From Pyrocephalus nanus (lineage: Eukaryota; Chordata; Aves; Passeriformes; Tyrannidae), in NCBI GenBank assembly GCA_038380795.1, contig CM076264.1, forward strand, positions 7,566,001 to 7,630,000: a stretch of 64,000 bases of DNA. Direction: 5' to 3'. A model generated the notes under the pieces. That model was given only the letters and a program-made list of their open reading frames with translations, was not told the origin of the DNA and made no database searches. Shown in pieces: positions 52,505 to 63,855 of the stretch. How positions within the stretch are numbered: position 1 is the first letter of the stretch; each line of letters opens with the position of its first letter. Position numbers and translations under genes: made by a program.

Positions 52505-52966
52505 GCCTGGTGGGCATATGATACAAAAAGAACAGTTTAATAAGCAAATTTTTTTTGTGTTGTTTTAAGGAGAACAAGAGAGAGGACTAAAACCCAGGAT
52601 AGGCATGTGATGCCCCGTATAATTACTCATCACCCACTGACCAGTGCTCAGCCTAGCCCTGAGCAGCAATTGGTCCCTTTCAGCCAACCCCCTATTTTAT
52701 ATGCTGGGCATGATGTCCTGCAGTAAGGAATATCCCTTTGGCTAGTTCAAGTCACGTGTCCTAGCCATGCTCCCTGCCAGCTTCCTGTGCATTTCCTCAC
52801 TGGCAAAACATGGGACGCTAAAAAATCCTTGATTTAGGGTAAGCACTACTGAGCAACACCAAAACACCAACGGGTTATTAGCATTATTCCAATTAGCAAA
52901 TCCAAAACACAGTACCATACCAGCTACTTAGAAGGAAATAAATCTATCCCAGCTGAAACCAGGACA
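52505..52966 (-). mobile_element. ERV LTR (solo), avian family
   Basis: Read on the minus strand it begins TGTCCTGGTTTCAGCTGGGA, then passes tagctggtatggtactgtgt, caaagggatattcc, a TATA box and a gcttattaaactgttc block near its 3' side. I know this landmark order from a widespread avian endogenous-retrovirus LTR family. The same family occurs, more decayed, at 8250-8748. The U5 border (left edge on +) is uncertain. No gag, pol or env sequence is evident on either side, so it is probably a solo LTR. Family assignment is from memory; the exact RepeatMasker name is not claimed. Confidence 0.75.
52695..52701 (-). promoter_or_regulatory. TATA box of the LTR promoter
   Basis: TATAAAA on the minus strand, about 265 bases from the TG start of the LTR and upstream of the poly-A-like block. 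This is the usual place in U3. It may be a residual promoter reading toward lower coordinates; activity is unknown. Confidence 0.5.
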
Positions 52967-53112
52967 CCATCTTATGCATCTGCTAAAATATCCCAGTGAC
53001 TCTCTATCTAACCTCACCTTAACCTGCAATCTTGTTATGACCACTGAACACAGACAAGGCAGCTGCCACAGTTTTGTGCAAACAATATGCAAAAACCTCA
53101 TTTTTTTTCCAG
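52967..53112. other. Non-coding flank of the LTR
   Basis: No features beyond a strong pyrimidine tract plus AG at its end (53100-53112). No polypurine tract is seen next to the LTR start, which argues against internal ERV sequence on this side. Confidence 0.45.
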
Positions 53113-53365
53113 GAATCCCAAAGAAATGTTCTGCAGGGTCATTAGAGAACAGGCCTGTGTCAAGAACTGGCTCTATTCAGAGTTCAAGATTGATGGCTTT
53201 CTTGCCTGCGCAACTTTTGTGCCAAACATTGCATTATCCCACCCAAGAGTTGCATGGGGAATCTTGCCAAGAGCAGAACACTATTCCCATACAAGGATAA
53301 AACAGCAGGACATCAGGACTCTATGGTTGAGTATATCACTTAAGAAGAAAGGCTTAACAGTGTGA
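53113..53365 (+). CDS. Possible terminal exon or chance open frame
   Basis: A strong acceptor-like signal (eight T's, then ccag) ends at 53112. From 53113 a frame stays open for 83 codons up to TGA at 53363-53365, and an AATAAA follows at about 53529. The peptide includes NWLYSEFKIDGFLACATFV and PRVAWGILPRAEHYSH and resembles nothing I can name. Against coding: no donor-linked upstream exon is visible, a second + frame (52974-53300) is open for 108 codons over much of the same stretch, and one frame of this length is expected in slightly GC-richer sequence. Could be a decayed retrocopy. Confidence 0.18.
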
Positions 53366-54549
53366 GGGGACCAACACAACTGAGCCAAGTATAGTCAGAC
53401 TAAGGGAGATTACAAATCAGGTCTTAATATGACATGACTGAAAATTCATTTCTGACTGTGGTAGTTTTTTATCAGCTTGAACCTACTGCTCTAGTTATTT
53501 AAAGTTGAAAAGTAATGCCAAATAGGACAAATAAAAAAAGATTTTTTTTTTCTCTCAGCTCAAACCTTCAGCCTTAAAGCAACTGCTTTTTTTCAAGTCT
53601 CATTCCTCTTCTGCTGAATCTTCACCTTCCTCCCCCTCCCCACCCTATATTCACACATAAAGCTACCCACTTGGAAACATTTCAGTGCAACTTATTCCTT
53701 GCCACTTGCATTCCTCAAAAATTTACTCTTAGCAAGAAGGCTAGATTGACCATCCAACCAAAACACAGCATATTAAAAAGGTCAAAGTACTACAGCAAAA
53801 TAGCATAAAGCGCAAAACATAATATGCATTAAAATTCTGACACCTCTTTGTCATGACCAAAATTGTAACTAGAGTGAGAAATTATATGGAATTAGCTTCT
53901 TACTGATACGCTCTGAAGACTGTAATTTCATGGTGCCTGGATGTCATTTTCAGAACCTTCTGCCTCTTTGCAGTCCTGTAGTCACGCATTCAGCTATCAT
54001 CTGGGGCACTTGAAATGAAAGTAGGAGTAAAGGAGAGATACATAAATGTATTACTTGGAGCAAGAAGTCATGCCACTTTTCAAAATTACAGTAATCTTTT
54101 AGTATTGTTTCTACTGAAGTCAGAAATCTTCAGGAGATGCCAGGTCTCTTCTTGTGGTATGTACATTACTGAGTCTCATTTGAGTCTCAAAAATGAGAGA
54201 ACATTATGCTTTAGAATAGATCTCAATGTTAGAAGTTGATTTGCCTCACGTTGCCTCTTTCCTGTTTAGGCCAACAGGGCAAATAGGACAGAGCAGAGAC
54301 AATCTAACTCTTGAAATCCAAAGGCTGGATGAGTCCTAAATCCTTTAACTGACAATATGAGAGCTGAAGTATTAAATGGCCAGCAGTAAATCTCGCTTTT
54401 TGTTAAGGTGATATACTTTTGAGGATCATTCAATTTAATTAAAGCACACAAGGAGAATTACTTTGCTGGCATCTTGTTGATTTAGTTGACCTGGGTTAAT
54501 ACATTTAGTGAGTTATGGTTTGTTTGCTTTTTCCCCTGTTTTATGACTG
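53366..54549. other. AT-rich non-coding sequence
   Basis: No gene recognised. Contains a pyrimidine-rich tract at about 53584-53645 and short open frames only. Confidence 0.6.
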
Positions 54550-54723
54550 CCTTTCACTTCCTTTGCCTCACGCTCCTTGCGCTAAAGAGGCAAGGAATTG
54601 ACATCAATATGACTATCCCCGAACAAATGGTTTGTTAAAGGCTCTCAGCAATTCTTAACACCTTCTCTTGGCAAGTAAAAAAAGGATGGAGGCGAGTCTG
54701 AGGTGAAATCTGTGTTCTCTAAC

Positions 54724-54819
54724 CTCTCAGAAAGCGGCTGGGGCTTGAAGAAGTTGGATTTCTCCAGAAGCGTAACAAAGAGATCAAGTGTTAGCATCGG
54801 GTCTTGAAAATCACAGAGC
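54724..54819 (-). CDS. Possible internal exon, unidentified
   Basis: On the minus strand a pyrimidine-rich acceptor (ctctttcag) opens a 96-base segment ending GAGAG, followed by a weaker donor (gttaga). An alternative stronger acceptor (ttctattccag) would start it at 54846. One frame is open throughout and gives a soluble-protein-like peptide with LCDFQDPMLTLDLF, then VTLLEKSNFFKPQPLSE. CpGs fall at several codon positions. I do not recognise the protein. The frame does not join in phase with the candidate exon at 54957-55041 using either obvious donor, so one of the borders, or the whole idea, is wrong. Confidence 0.3.
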
Positions 54820-54956
54820 CTGAAAGAGTTACAAGCACAAAGAAAGCTGGAATAGAAGGGAGGAACAGAAAGGACACAAGGCAGAATACATTAGTTTAGG
54901 CATCCCACCCTGCTTGCACGGTGCTTCTGCTGCCGGATGGGAGCTGGCTCACATAC

Positions 54957-55041
54957 AAACTGCTGCGAGTAGAGGCGGAGGAGGTCGTGGACCTCTTCCG
55001 TAGTAGACACAATCTCTCTCATTGTTACAACAATAAAGCTA
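54957..55041 (-). CDS. Possible internal exon, unidentified
   Basis: On the minus strand a long C/T-rich stretch ending in ccattacag precedes 55041. The frame that follows stays open through a gtatgt donor (exon end 54957) and on to a second possible donor at 54909 (AGG before gtggga). The peptide contains FIVVTMREIVSTTEEVHDLL and RLYSQQ, with an acidic, helix-like character. About 100-140 bp of intron would separate it from the next candidate; a branch-point-like ctaaactaat lies in that gap. CpG retention is high. I could not identify the family, and the phase problem noted for 54724-54819 lowers confidence. Confidence 0.32.
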
Positions 55042-55526
55042 CTGTAATGGAAGAGAGAAGGGACTTTTTCAGTGCAAAAAGCAGAGAGAAAGAAAAGTGA
55101 GCGACCCAGACAGGGAGGAAGCAAATAGCACCATAGGTGTGGGGTTGTAGTGGTAGCGAGGGAAATTTCATTGTCTGGGACGTGGTGGATGTGAGGTACA
55201 GTGCAATCAGTTCACTGTAGGGTGAAAACTTTTTCTATTTTTTTGCATTAGAAAATATAAAAAGAGAGTAGGGAAACAATTTCAGTTTAAGGGGAGCGAT
55301 GAATGAGGCGGTAAGAAATTTCCTGTATTCTACAAGAATTCTTGTGAAATTTGACTTGATTTTGGTGAGTTTGAAATATTTAAATGCTGAATGAAAGCCT
55401 TCACTTTAGTTCATAGATTATTCAACCTGTAAAGGAAATAACTTTCAATTAAACAAAAAACAAAAATGAGTCAAAATTACTGATTTTGAACACAACCAGA
55501 TATATTGTTTCCTCTGAGCATGTTAA

Positions 55527-55677
55527 ATCGTAGAATGGTTGGGGATGGAAGGGACCTTAAAGATAATCTTATTCCAACCCCCCCTAGCATGGGCAGTGAT
55601 ACTAATGCTCAGTTACCTCGAGGTTTTCTTGAGGGATGTGCTTTTCTAGATTTCCCTAGCTTTGGCAATTCTTCAGC
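55527..55677 (-). mobile_element. CR1 LINE 3'-end fragment
   Basis: Reverse-orientation CR1 tail: atcgtagaatggttgggg, then ggaagggaccttaaagataa, then ttattccaacccccc and catgggcagtgat. The part further from the 3' end (about 55600-55677) is strongly diverged. Confidence 0.85.
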
Positions 55678-57738
55678 ACTTAATCTAAAAGAGTAACCCT
55701 CCTACAGAGAAATTATACCTCAGTAGTTTGAAAGGCTCTATGGTTTTGTCTCTTCAGCAGAGGGATGTATCACACTGCAAAATAAGCAGTGGCTTTAGTG
55801 TAGATACCTATGACTATGCTGGCTTTGCCTCAGCCCACTCAGATTCTGGAAAAGATACAGCCCAAAAAATATACTAGTCCAAAAAAACATGAAGCTCAGC
55901 ATGAGCCATGCACTACTGAGCAAAGATTCCCTTTGTATTTCAAAGTCAGAAAAAAAATGTGGTCATCTAATTGAATAGTTGTCAAAAACTATTTACTTAA
56001 AAAATTAATTTGAAGTAACTTCTTTCACATGTTGCCAATAAAAGTAACGTGTCAGGAAAAATGCCAAAACTGAGTGGTATTTTCTCCATAGTTTTTTTCT
56101 GGTATCCATCTGTGTCTGTTCTCCAGCAGTACAGCTTAGAAGGGGTCACATTATACTACATGATTTCCTCCAGTTATTACACTCAAGCAGGCTACAAATC
56201 ACTTGTTTCATTTCTGATTATGGTTGCTTTGTTCTAAAGAAGATTTTCAGAGAAAGCTCACTATCAAATGCAGTGCTGTTCAATAGAATCTATAGGTTAT
56301 TTATCAAAACCACATAAAAGTGGTAAACCACAATCATAAAAAAGATGAAGCAAAGCCTTCCAATCCTGTGTCCCAAAGGTATGATTATCTCCTGATAACC
56401 ATATCTCCCTCTTCTGCCTTATTACTAATTAAATTAATTAATTAAGGAAGTCTTTCCCCAAGTGGACTTGATTTAATATGCTGTATGTAATTAGCAGCTC
56501 TTGGAAATGGAGATGAGATGATTTCTCCTTTTTTTTTTTTTTTTTTTTTTTGGTGGCACAGAGAGCTCTCACAAACTTTGCAAACACGGTCCAGCAACAG
56601 TACAGACATTGCTGATGGCTCCAGTCACACTGCTGTGGCAGGGACGCTGCTGCCACAAAATACATCCCAATGCTCTTGTCAACTCCCATACCTGCTCATC
56701 AGTAACAGAAAATAGGTATATGTTTATAAAAAAGATATTAAAAAACAATTAAATGTCATGACAAGAAAGAACTGAACTGTTTTTCTTAAAAGCTGGTGGT
56801 GTTTATGGTAAAAGGTACTTTTTTTTCCCACTTTGGCAAACATGTTTGATACAGATCTAATTAAAAGTTACTATGTTTTGTGATTAAATAACAAAAGTCT
56901 TGATGATAAAACACTACAAATATCAATAAGCACATTTTGTTAGTAAAAGACTCCAGTCCTTATTACTCATAAATAAGTGAGAAATTTGAACTATTTTTAT
57001 CATTAAACCTGCAGTTCATATTGCATTATTTATGGAGATTATGCTATATTGCCTCTGTACTTTGATTGGATGATGTAAATTATTTTAACACACAAATTAA
57101 AGGTGGGGTAACTCTTTGTGTGTCACATGAAAATAACATTTACTTAAGTCTGAAACTTACCTGTGAGAAACTTAATTTTAGTAGAATGAGGCCAAGATAC
57201 ATTGAAAAAAATTGTTTTCAGATAAGGAAATATTTTAAGTCTGTTTATAAAATGAAATGTTCTTAATTATTAACCTTCTCTACTGTATTCATTAAAAACG
57301 TTACAGGAAGACTTTGAATAGACGAGAAAAACAGATGTGGTTCTTAACTGCTTTTAAAATCCACACTAAGGCTTTGTATTAGAAGGTATACCATAGGGAT
57401 GCTTTAATTTTCCCCAACCAAATGGTTTAACAACTCAAAACCTGAAATGCTGTATCATAAAAAAATAGTTGTGAGAATTATGGGAAGAAAAGTGGAAGCA
57501 TGATACATGCACTATAAGATTAGTGTCTTAATAGTATTTCTTCATAGAAGGAAATAAAAAGGGGGAAAAAAGAGTCAGTGTGATTAAGGACAATGAGAAT
57601 TTTAGTGATCCAGGCACAGTTGTGTGAGCTGACCTGAACAGTTTTCCAAATCTGAATGAATAACAAAGAAATTCCTGTCAAGAGTAAACACAATTGCTAT
57701 GGGGACAATGCTGCAGCGGTGGAGATCTGTACAGGGAT
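55678..57738. other. AT-rich non-coding sequence
   Basis: No gene recognised. A 23-base T run at 56529-56551 is followed by a GC-richer 110 bp. On the minus strand this resembles a unique stretch followed by a poly-A tail, but no target-site duplication or AATAAA is visible. Confidence 0.6.
56529..56551. repeat. Poly-T tract, 23 bases
   Basis: Uninterrupted T run. On the minus strand it would be a poly-A tail to the GC-richer segment at 56552-56670. Confidence 0.9.
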
Positions 57739-58214
57739 TGTGTGGTGGTTCGACCCTGGCTGGACACTGAGTATCCACCAAATCAACTCTATCATTCCCC
57801 TCCTCATCTGGACAGGAGGCAGAAAATATAATGAAAGGCTCATGGGTTGAGATAAGAACAGGGAGAGATCCATCACCAATTACCGTCATGGGCAAAACAG
57901 ACTCAGCTGTTTAATTTATTATCAATCAAATCAGAGTCCGATAATGAGAAATAAAAACAAATCTTAAAACAGCCTTTTCCCATCCCTCCCTTCTTCCTGG
58001 GCTTAACTTCACTCCTGAATTCTCTACCTCCTCCTTTTAAAATACATTATCCCAGAGGCACTACCTACTATCACCCCTGTTGGGCTCAACCTTGGTCAGT
58101 GGCAAGTTCATCTTTGAGTCAGCTGGCACTGACTCCTTTGGAAAGTATCTCACAGAAGTTACCCCTATAGCCCCATTCTGTCACCAAAACCTTGCCCCAC
58201 AAACCCAATACACA
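57739..58214 (-). mobile_element. ERV LTR with large internal deletion
   Basis: The plus strand begins tgtgtggtggttcgaccctg and ends acccaatacaca, so on the minus strand the element starts TGTGTATTGGG and ends CCACCACACA. Between these lie blocks I know from a long (over 1 kb) avian LTR: ggctcatgggttgagataag, ttaccgtcatgggcaaaaca, tctctacctcctcc, then ttatcccagaggcacta, a ctttgagtcagctggcactg block and ccaaaaccttgcc. The middle of the family sequence appears to be missing at about 58035-58045, where tctctacctcctcc runs almost directly into ttatcccagagg. An ATAATAAAT block on the minus strand (near 57918) could be the poly-A signal. No ERV genes flank it. Family knowledge is from memory. Confidence 0.72.
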
Positions 58215-58382
58215 AGCACTGGAGAATTGCTCACACACTGGCCAAATTTTGTGAAAATAACATTTAGTATGAATGACATGGAAGAAATTTGAAGAAATAC
58301 ATTTTGTTATTTTTAAATAGATTCATCTCTTAGCATCACTGAAAATGCAAAGTTATCTAGGAATGATTAGAATAGCTTTGAG

Positions 58383-58728
58383 TTTGGGGAAGAGGGGGAC
58401 AGACACTGATCTCTTCTCTGCGGTGATCAGTGATAGGACCCAAGGTAGTGGCCCATGGGTGCTATCACCGATGTAGGGAGGTTTAAGTTGGATACTGGAA
58501 AGAGATTTTTCACCCAGAGGATGCTTGGGCACTAAACAGGCTCCCCAGGGCAGTGGTCTCAACACCAGGCCTGACAGAGTTCAAGAAACATTTTGATGAT
58601 ACTCTCAGGCATAGGGTATGACTCCTAGGGATGGTCTTTTGCAGGGCTAAAGGTTGGACTTGATGATCCTTGTGGGTCTCTTCCAATTCAACATATTCTC
58701 TGATTCTATGTGATTCTATGATTCTGTG
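58383..58728 (+). mobile_element. CR1 LINE 3' end, best-preserved copy
   Basis: About 345 bp of CR1 tail in sense orientation. It shows gatctcttctctgcggtgat, aggacccaaggtagtgg, ttcacccagaggatgcttgg, gcactaaacaggctccccag, caggcctgacagagttcaag, ggttggacttgatgatcctt and a terminal run of three ATTCTATG-like units. It is 5'-truncated and non-coding; the intact terminal units make this the clearest CR1 in the window. Confidence 0.93.
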
Positions 58729-61481
58729 AATTTGTAAGTGTACCATTAGATCAATCATTCCATTTACAAAATAATTTATTTTCGAGAGACACATACACAC
58801 CACTCACACTTGGATACAGTACAAAGGCAGAGGCAATGTCCAAAAAGCTGGTCAGGCATGTTTTTCATTGCTCAATCTGCCACCATTGCTTTATCATCTA
58901 CTTGTGACCTCTTCCTCTGCCTGCTAACATCTTCCTCAGATTTATTCTAGGATGCCTGACACTCTAAAACCTGCCAGAGGCTGCGACTGATAAAACTTCA
59001 AGTGCCGGAGGAGACTGCTCCTGCTTTTATTCAAACGTGTTTCATTTTGCCTCCAAAAGACCAGGATGGGGAAGTCTCAGTGTTAAAGCACAGACAGATT
59101 ATCCATGCCTAAAGAAGGAACTTTAAAAGCCAAAAGTTTTAAAGGAGGTATCAAGATTAAAAGTGTTTTGTGGTTTGTTTATTTTTTTTAATGCCTTTTT
59201 CAAATAGCAATTTCATGCTTTTGATAGACTACTGACTGCCCAGAGATATACAATCCTCCACTCCCCAGCACAAATGTAGTGCCAATTAGAGCTGGGAAAA
59301 AGACATTGAGGTTGCCAAACAACATAACAATAAGGAAATATTCCTTTCCTCTGTGTAGATTAAGCTTTTCCCTTTGACTTTTTTCATGAAAAAAAAAAAA
59401 GAAGCCTAGGGGCAGATGTACCTTTCTCCTTCCAAAACTATTAGTGATGGGCTGATGACTCCATCTTCAGCAACTTCTCCCTTTTCTTCTGTATGCACAA
59501 CTGCCCCTCTAAATAGACTGTATATAATAAATATAATAGCATAAAAAATAATAAACAAAAAATTCTAGAGACCTTTCTCAATGTGCTCTTCAGCAACAAG
59601 GAATTCTTTCCCAGTGAAATCCTTATTGACATTATTTATGAAATGTTCAATATTGCCAGAGCAGTATTTCCACCTATGTTTTATAAATCAGAAAGATCTT
59701 GAACTGTTCTGAAGCTATCCTGGAGCTGAAAAGAAATAAGGAAAATTATCAGTATTCATTGTTATAGTATTTGTGTTTCTCTGTTAAAAATTCAACTTTT
59801 TAATTAAATATTTGGGGAAGGGATACTATTTCAAGAGACAATAAATATTCCTGCACAAGAAGCCTTGAATAAACAAACAACAAAAAAAGATACACATATA
59901 CTTTGGAGGGTTTGAAATATCCTTGTGCTGTGCATTGGAGAACTTTCTGGAAAAAAATTGTCCTTGAGGGGTTTTCCTTCTACAGTATGGATTAATGTCA
60001 TACAGATATGTGGAAATAAAACAAATTCCTAAACCTTAAAATCACAAAACAGAAGAGAAACAAGAAGTCAGGCAAAGTTGAGAGCAAGGGTGGGATGTCT
60101 GAGAAGCAGTTGTGGCTTGCAGATGCTGCTACTCCAGAGAACAGAGAATTCCTCTTTAAGAGGAATAATCTCTAAGATTATTCTTAGCTATTTAGGACTT
60201 GTATACCATACATTGGGGAATAGAATGCTTTACTTTTTTTGTCTGTGAAAAGGTCCTGGAGGTTAAGATGCACCGCTATGGAACTTCTGAGACTGAAAAG
60301 TCATCACTTTGGAATGTCATTTATGGAGGTCATTAATTAATCAGAACAATAATTAAAAGTATCCTGGGATATAATGGAAAGATTATGCCAACAAAAATTC
60401 CTAATGTGTCTTCTAAGACTTTTGGTACAGATACCATCACTTTGATCACAATTTTTGGTACTCGGGAATCAGAGAGAAATCCCATTCCATTCACAGGGGG
60501 TTTTATTCACCCCCTCTTTGTCTGGAGTGAGCTGAGCAGGTCCTTACTGCTTATTGACCTCCAGACCCTCTCCCCTAGACCACAGCAGGCACAGGGAGCT
60601 GAGACAGTGGCCCCCAGGGCTGAGGAACACCCTCGGCTACAGCACACAGCGCCTGTTGTCACCAGAGGGCACTGCAGGCTGAGGCAACAGTCCCTAAGAG
60701 AATTTAAAAAGCACAAACCCCCCAAAACCCCCAACCAAAACACAAAGCCAAAACCCCACCAGCACAGCTAATCTCTGTCCAGACTGAAGATCAGGATTTC
60801 CAAGCCAGCCAAGAAAGGCAGTTGGTAAATAGCTCAGACATTTCCCAAGCTTGAAAACGCTTACCAGGGATTGTATTTATTTATTTTTAAATGCTTTAAA
60901 TACAAGAGAGAGGAGCTGCAGGATTCAGCGTTTCAGCAACAGGATTCAGATAATCTCACTTTGGAATCAACTGTTTGAGTCTGACCAGGGTCAATCCGAT
61001 CACAAATAACCAGTCTCTGCTGACTGACCAGAAATTCACTCTGAAGTTTGTGGTCTCAGTGCAGTAATTTGACAGATGTGAGCAATGCTGGAATAATGTG
61101 GCAATATCAATAAAGACAGAACTAAATTGGTAAGGATCAAAAATCAAAACATTGTCAATCAGCTTCATAAATTCCCCTGGGGACTACTGAACTTTTCCAG
61201 CAGTACCCAGAGAAGAGGGAGAGCTGGTATTTTTCTAAAGCTTTCAGTGCCTGCACTCAACTCCTTGCATGAAGACTCCCACCAACCATTCCAATTTTAG
61301 CACCTCTTATGGACATGAAATTCAGATAGAACTTTTGAAATATCAGAAAAATGGAGGATCAAAAGAATTCATTGAATAACTAAAATATCAGTATTTTCTT
61401 ATATAAGGAGTGGGCTCAGGGAACATTAACAGCCAGCAGAAATAAGACCAAGCATATCTGCTCCAAACTTTCTAAGACCTT
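58729..61481. other. AT-rich non-coding sequence
   Basis: No gene recognised. A GC-rich patch at 60520-60700 followed by an A/C-rich stretch (60705-60770) keeps 128 codons open on + (60385-60771), but the C-terminal third is low-complexity Lys/Pro/Asn. Not considered coding. Confidence 0.6.
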
Positions 61482-61736
61482 ATCCAGGGGGAATGGCTGT
61501 AAACTGAAAGGGGAATTGGGCAATAGGAAAAAATCTTTTACTATGAGGGTGGTGAGACACTGGAATGGGTTGCACAAAGAAGCTGTCACTGCCCCATCCC
61601 TGGAAGTGTTCAAGACTGGGCTGGATGGGGCTTTGAGCAACCTGGTCTAGTGCAAAGTGTCCCTGCCTTTGGCAGGGGATTTGGAACGAGATGGTCTAGA
61701 AGGTCCGTTCCAACCCTAACCATTCTATGTTTCTAT
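61482..61736 (+). mobile_element. CR1 LINE 3'-end fragment
   Basis: Sense-orientation CR1 tail of about 255 bp: tccagggggaatggctg, ttactatgagggtggtgaga, cactggaatgggttgc, ccccatccctggaagtgttc, gctggatggggctttgagca, acctggtctagtgcaaagtg and accctaaccattctatg. One degraded terminal unit remains. Confidence 0.93.
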
Positions 61737-63855
61737 CAACATTATCAATAATTTCTCTCTCTGTGTGCATATGCTGACATGCAATTAGCATCTCTGATTT
61801 CACAGACATTCAAGGGTAATCGGAAACAGTGAAATAACATGTCACCAGATAATACTATATACACTTTCCTACAGCCCTGTACTTTCCTCCAGCTCCAATT
61901 TCTAACATCAGGGAGCTTTTGATCCTGCACCAGGCTCTGTGATGGCAAATCATCCAAGTGGAACTGCACTGAAATCACATAAACCATCTTCTGGAAATGT
62001 GTGTGACTGTATCTCCACTGAGCTGAGGCCACAGGGAGAGACAGATTAGATTCATTATAGAATCATTAATTAATTAATTAGGTGGGTTTAAAGTTAGTTA
62101 AATTAGCATTTTTCCCCTGGAATGGGACTTTGTTGATGATATCTGTATATCTAAGAAAAAGAGGCCTTGGATGACTGCTCTAAGTGATACAGTGTAAATT
62201 ACTAGATAAATTATATATTTACCTCTCTCTCACATTACCAAAGAAAGGACAAGGAAATAAATGGTGTGGTCCTCTATTGTCTTTTTCCTATGGCTATGTT
62301 TCCAAGCTAAACATGTAAAAATGAACTAGTTATTTTTTTATTTATTTTTACGTACATAATTTCCTCTCCAGAAATGTATTTCTTATAGTTGAGCTGCAAA
62401 AAATATCTACCTCTTTTGGGAAGACAAGTGTTGCACTGATAAAAGAAACTAAATTACATTTGAGGAAACTCTTTGAGGGAGGGTGAGGGCAGGAGGGAAG
62501 TGCTTCTTTCCAGGTACCAGTCATAAAGGGTATCGAAACTTTGAGTCTGTAGTGAAGGGTATCACCAAGGCAGGTGAGAGAAGACTCTTGCAGAGACTAT
62601 AAAGACAAATTGAAGGGAGGAATCAAGGACAAAACTAAATGTTGTAGAGTCTTTCGAAATTGTTTATGCATGTCTATGTATGCATATTTTTTACCTTCCT
62701 TAATAAGTATTTCTTTGAGTTACTAAGCATGTAAACTGCAAACACAGCTGAAGAAACTACTCAAACTCTACTTTTTACTTCTTTTTTCTTTCTTCAGTTT
62801 GAAAATTTTCATTATGGTCACGGAGATTTTTATAAAAATCCAACTTATCTCTATGACACATTGATTATTCCTCATGAATAAAATAATGATTCTGGCTCTC
62901 CAGCTTTTTCAGAACAGTAGTCTTTAGAGGAACTAAGAACTGAATGCACTCAACGCTTTTTGCGTTCTCTCAAAAAATTCAGAAAGAAACCAAACCAAAA
63001 GATTTTACTACCTATCAGATATTTTTCAAGGAATCTCTGCCAGCATTACCCCTGTACGTTTAGAGATCCAAAATTCATGTCTAAAAACACATAATGTCTA
63101 AAATAATAAAAACATGAAATAAGAAATAAGATAAATAAAACAAAACAAAATGAAACATGAGCCTTATCTTATTTATATTTCTATTTTAGGTCATAAGCCA
63201 AAGCTAAATATCTCTGGATAAAGCTGTAGCAAGGCTCTATCTTCTGTTTTAAGAGTCCACAACAACCCCTCTGTTTACCGTGAAATTCCTATTCCCTTTC
63301 AGAACTATGGAAGACAGTTAAAGTTAAGATTCATAAGGCTCTAAGGTTTTAAGAAGTGATTTTACTTTATATAAGTAAAATTGGCCTAGTAAAAGACAAA
63401 GAATAAAAAAAAAAAAATAAAGATATCTTAGGAGATTAAATCAGTGCTATACTATTTAAATTATAATAATGAAAAAATGTACAGTACTATTCTGATCTGG
63501 TCATTATCAAATTCTCTAGAGCAGATAAAATGAATGTTTACTTAGCAGATCTATATATATATAAATATATATATAATCTCTTTAATATTCAAATAAACTT
63601 GATATATGAAATGTGGGACTACAATATTTCCGAAGCACTCACCAGCATAGAGATGAGTGATCTTGTCTTGCCTTCAAGCGGGCAGGTGATTTAAAAGATG
63701 TAAAAAGACACCACACAGCTGGAATTCTGTGAGTTCTGTAAGACAGTAAAAAATGGTAAATCTTTCTGGTAACAGCAAGATTTCTGTCTATGTCATGGAG
63801 CATTATTGATTGCTGTCCAGCACACAGCAAGACAAAACACTCGGCAATAACTCAC
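61737..63855. other. AT-rich non-coding sequence
   Basis: No gene recognised. A 95-codon minus-strand frame at 61745-62032 has no recognisable similarity. There is a TTAA-type repeat at 62066-62080 and a TA microsatellite at 63551-63577. A minus-strand segment at 63643-63718 ends in a good gtgagt donor but has a weak acceptor. Confidence 0.6.
63551..63577. repeat. (TA)n microsatellite, interrupted
   Basis: Alternating TA with one AAAT interruption. Confidence 0.85.

Larger units (their letters stand above)
54550..55310. other. CpG-retaining block
   Basis: More than a dozen CpG dinucleotides occur in about 750 bp (for example at ccttgcgc, aaagcggc, agcgtaac, catcgggt, gccggatg, gaggcgg, ggtcgtgg). 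Most other kilobases of this window have very few. Overall GC is moderate, so this is not a classic CpG island. It suggests selection against CpG loss (exons or regulatory DNA) or a relatively young insertion. It includes the two candidate exons listed separately. I recognise no transposon family here. Confidence 0.55.

Noticed and set aside
57741..57765. tRNA-like ggttcgacc (T-arm-like) motif
   Set aside because: No acceptor stem or anticodon arm around it; the motif belongs to the end of the LTR at 57739-58214.
60385..60771. 128-codon plus-strand open frame
   Set aside because: The C-terminal part is low-complexity Lys/Pro/Asn from an A/C-rich tract; no start context, splice sites or similarity.
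61745..62032. 95-codon minus-strand frame directly after a CR1
   Set aside because: No similarity to CR1 reverse transcriptase or any other family; CR1 coding sequence would lie on the other side of the tail.
63643..63718. Minus-strand segment with gtgagt donor
   Set aside because: Weak acceptor, and the only open frame does not join in phase with the segment at 63856-63932.
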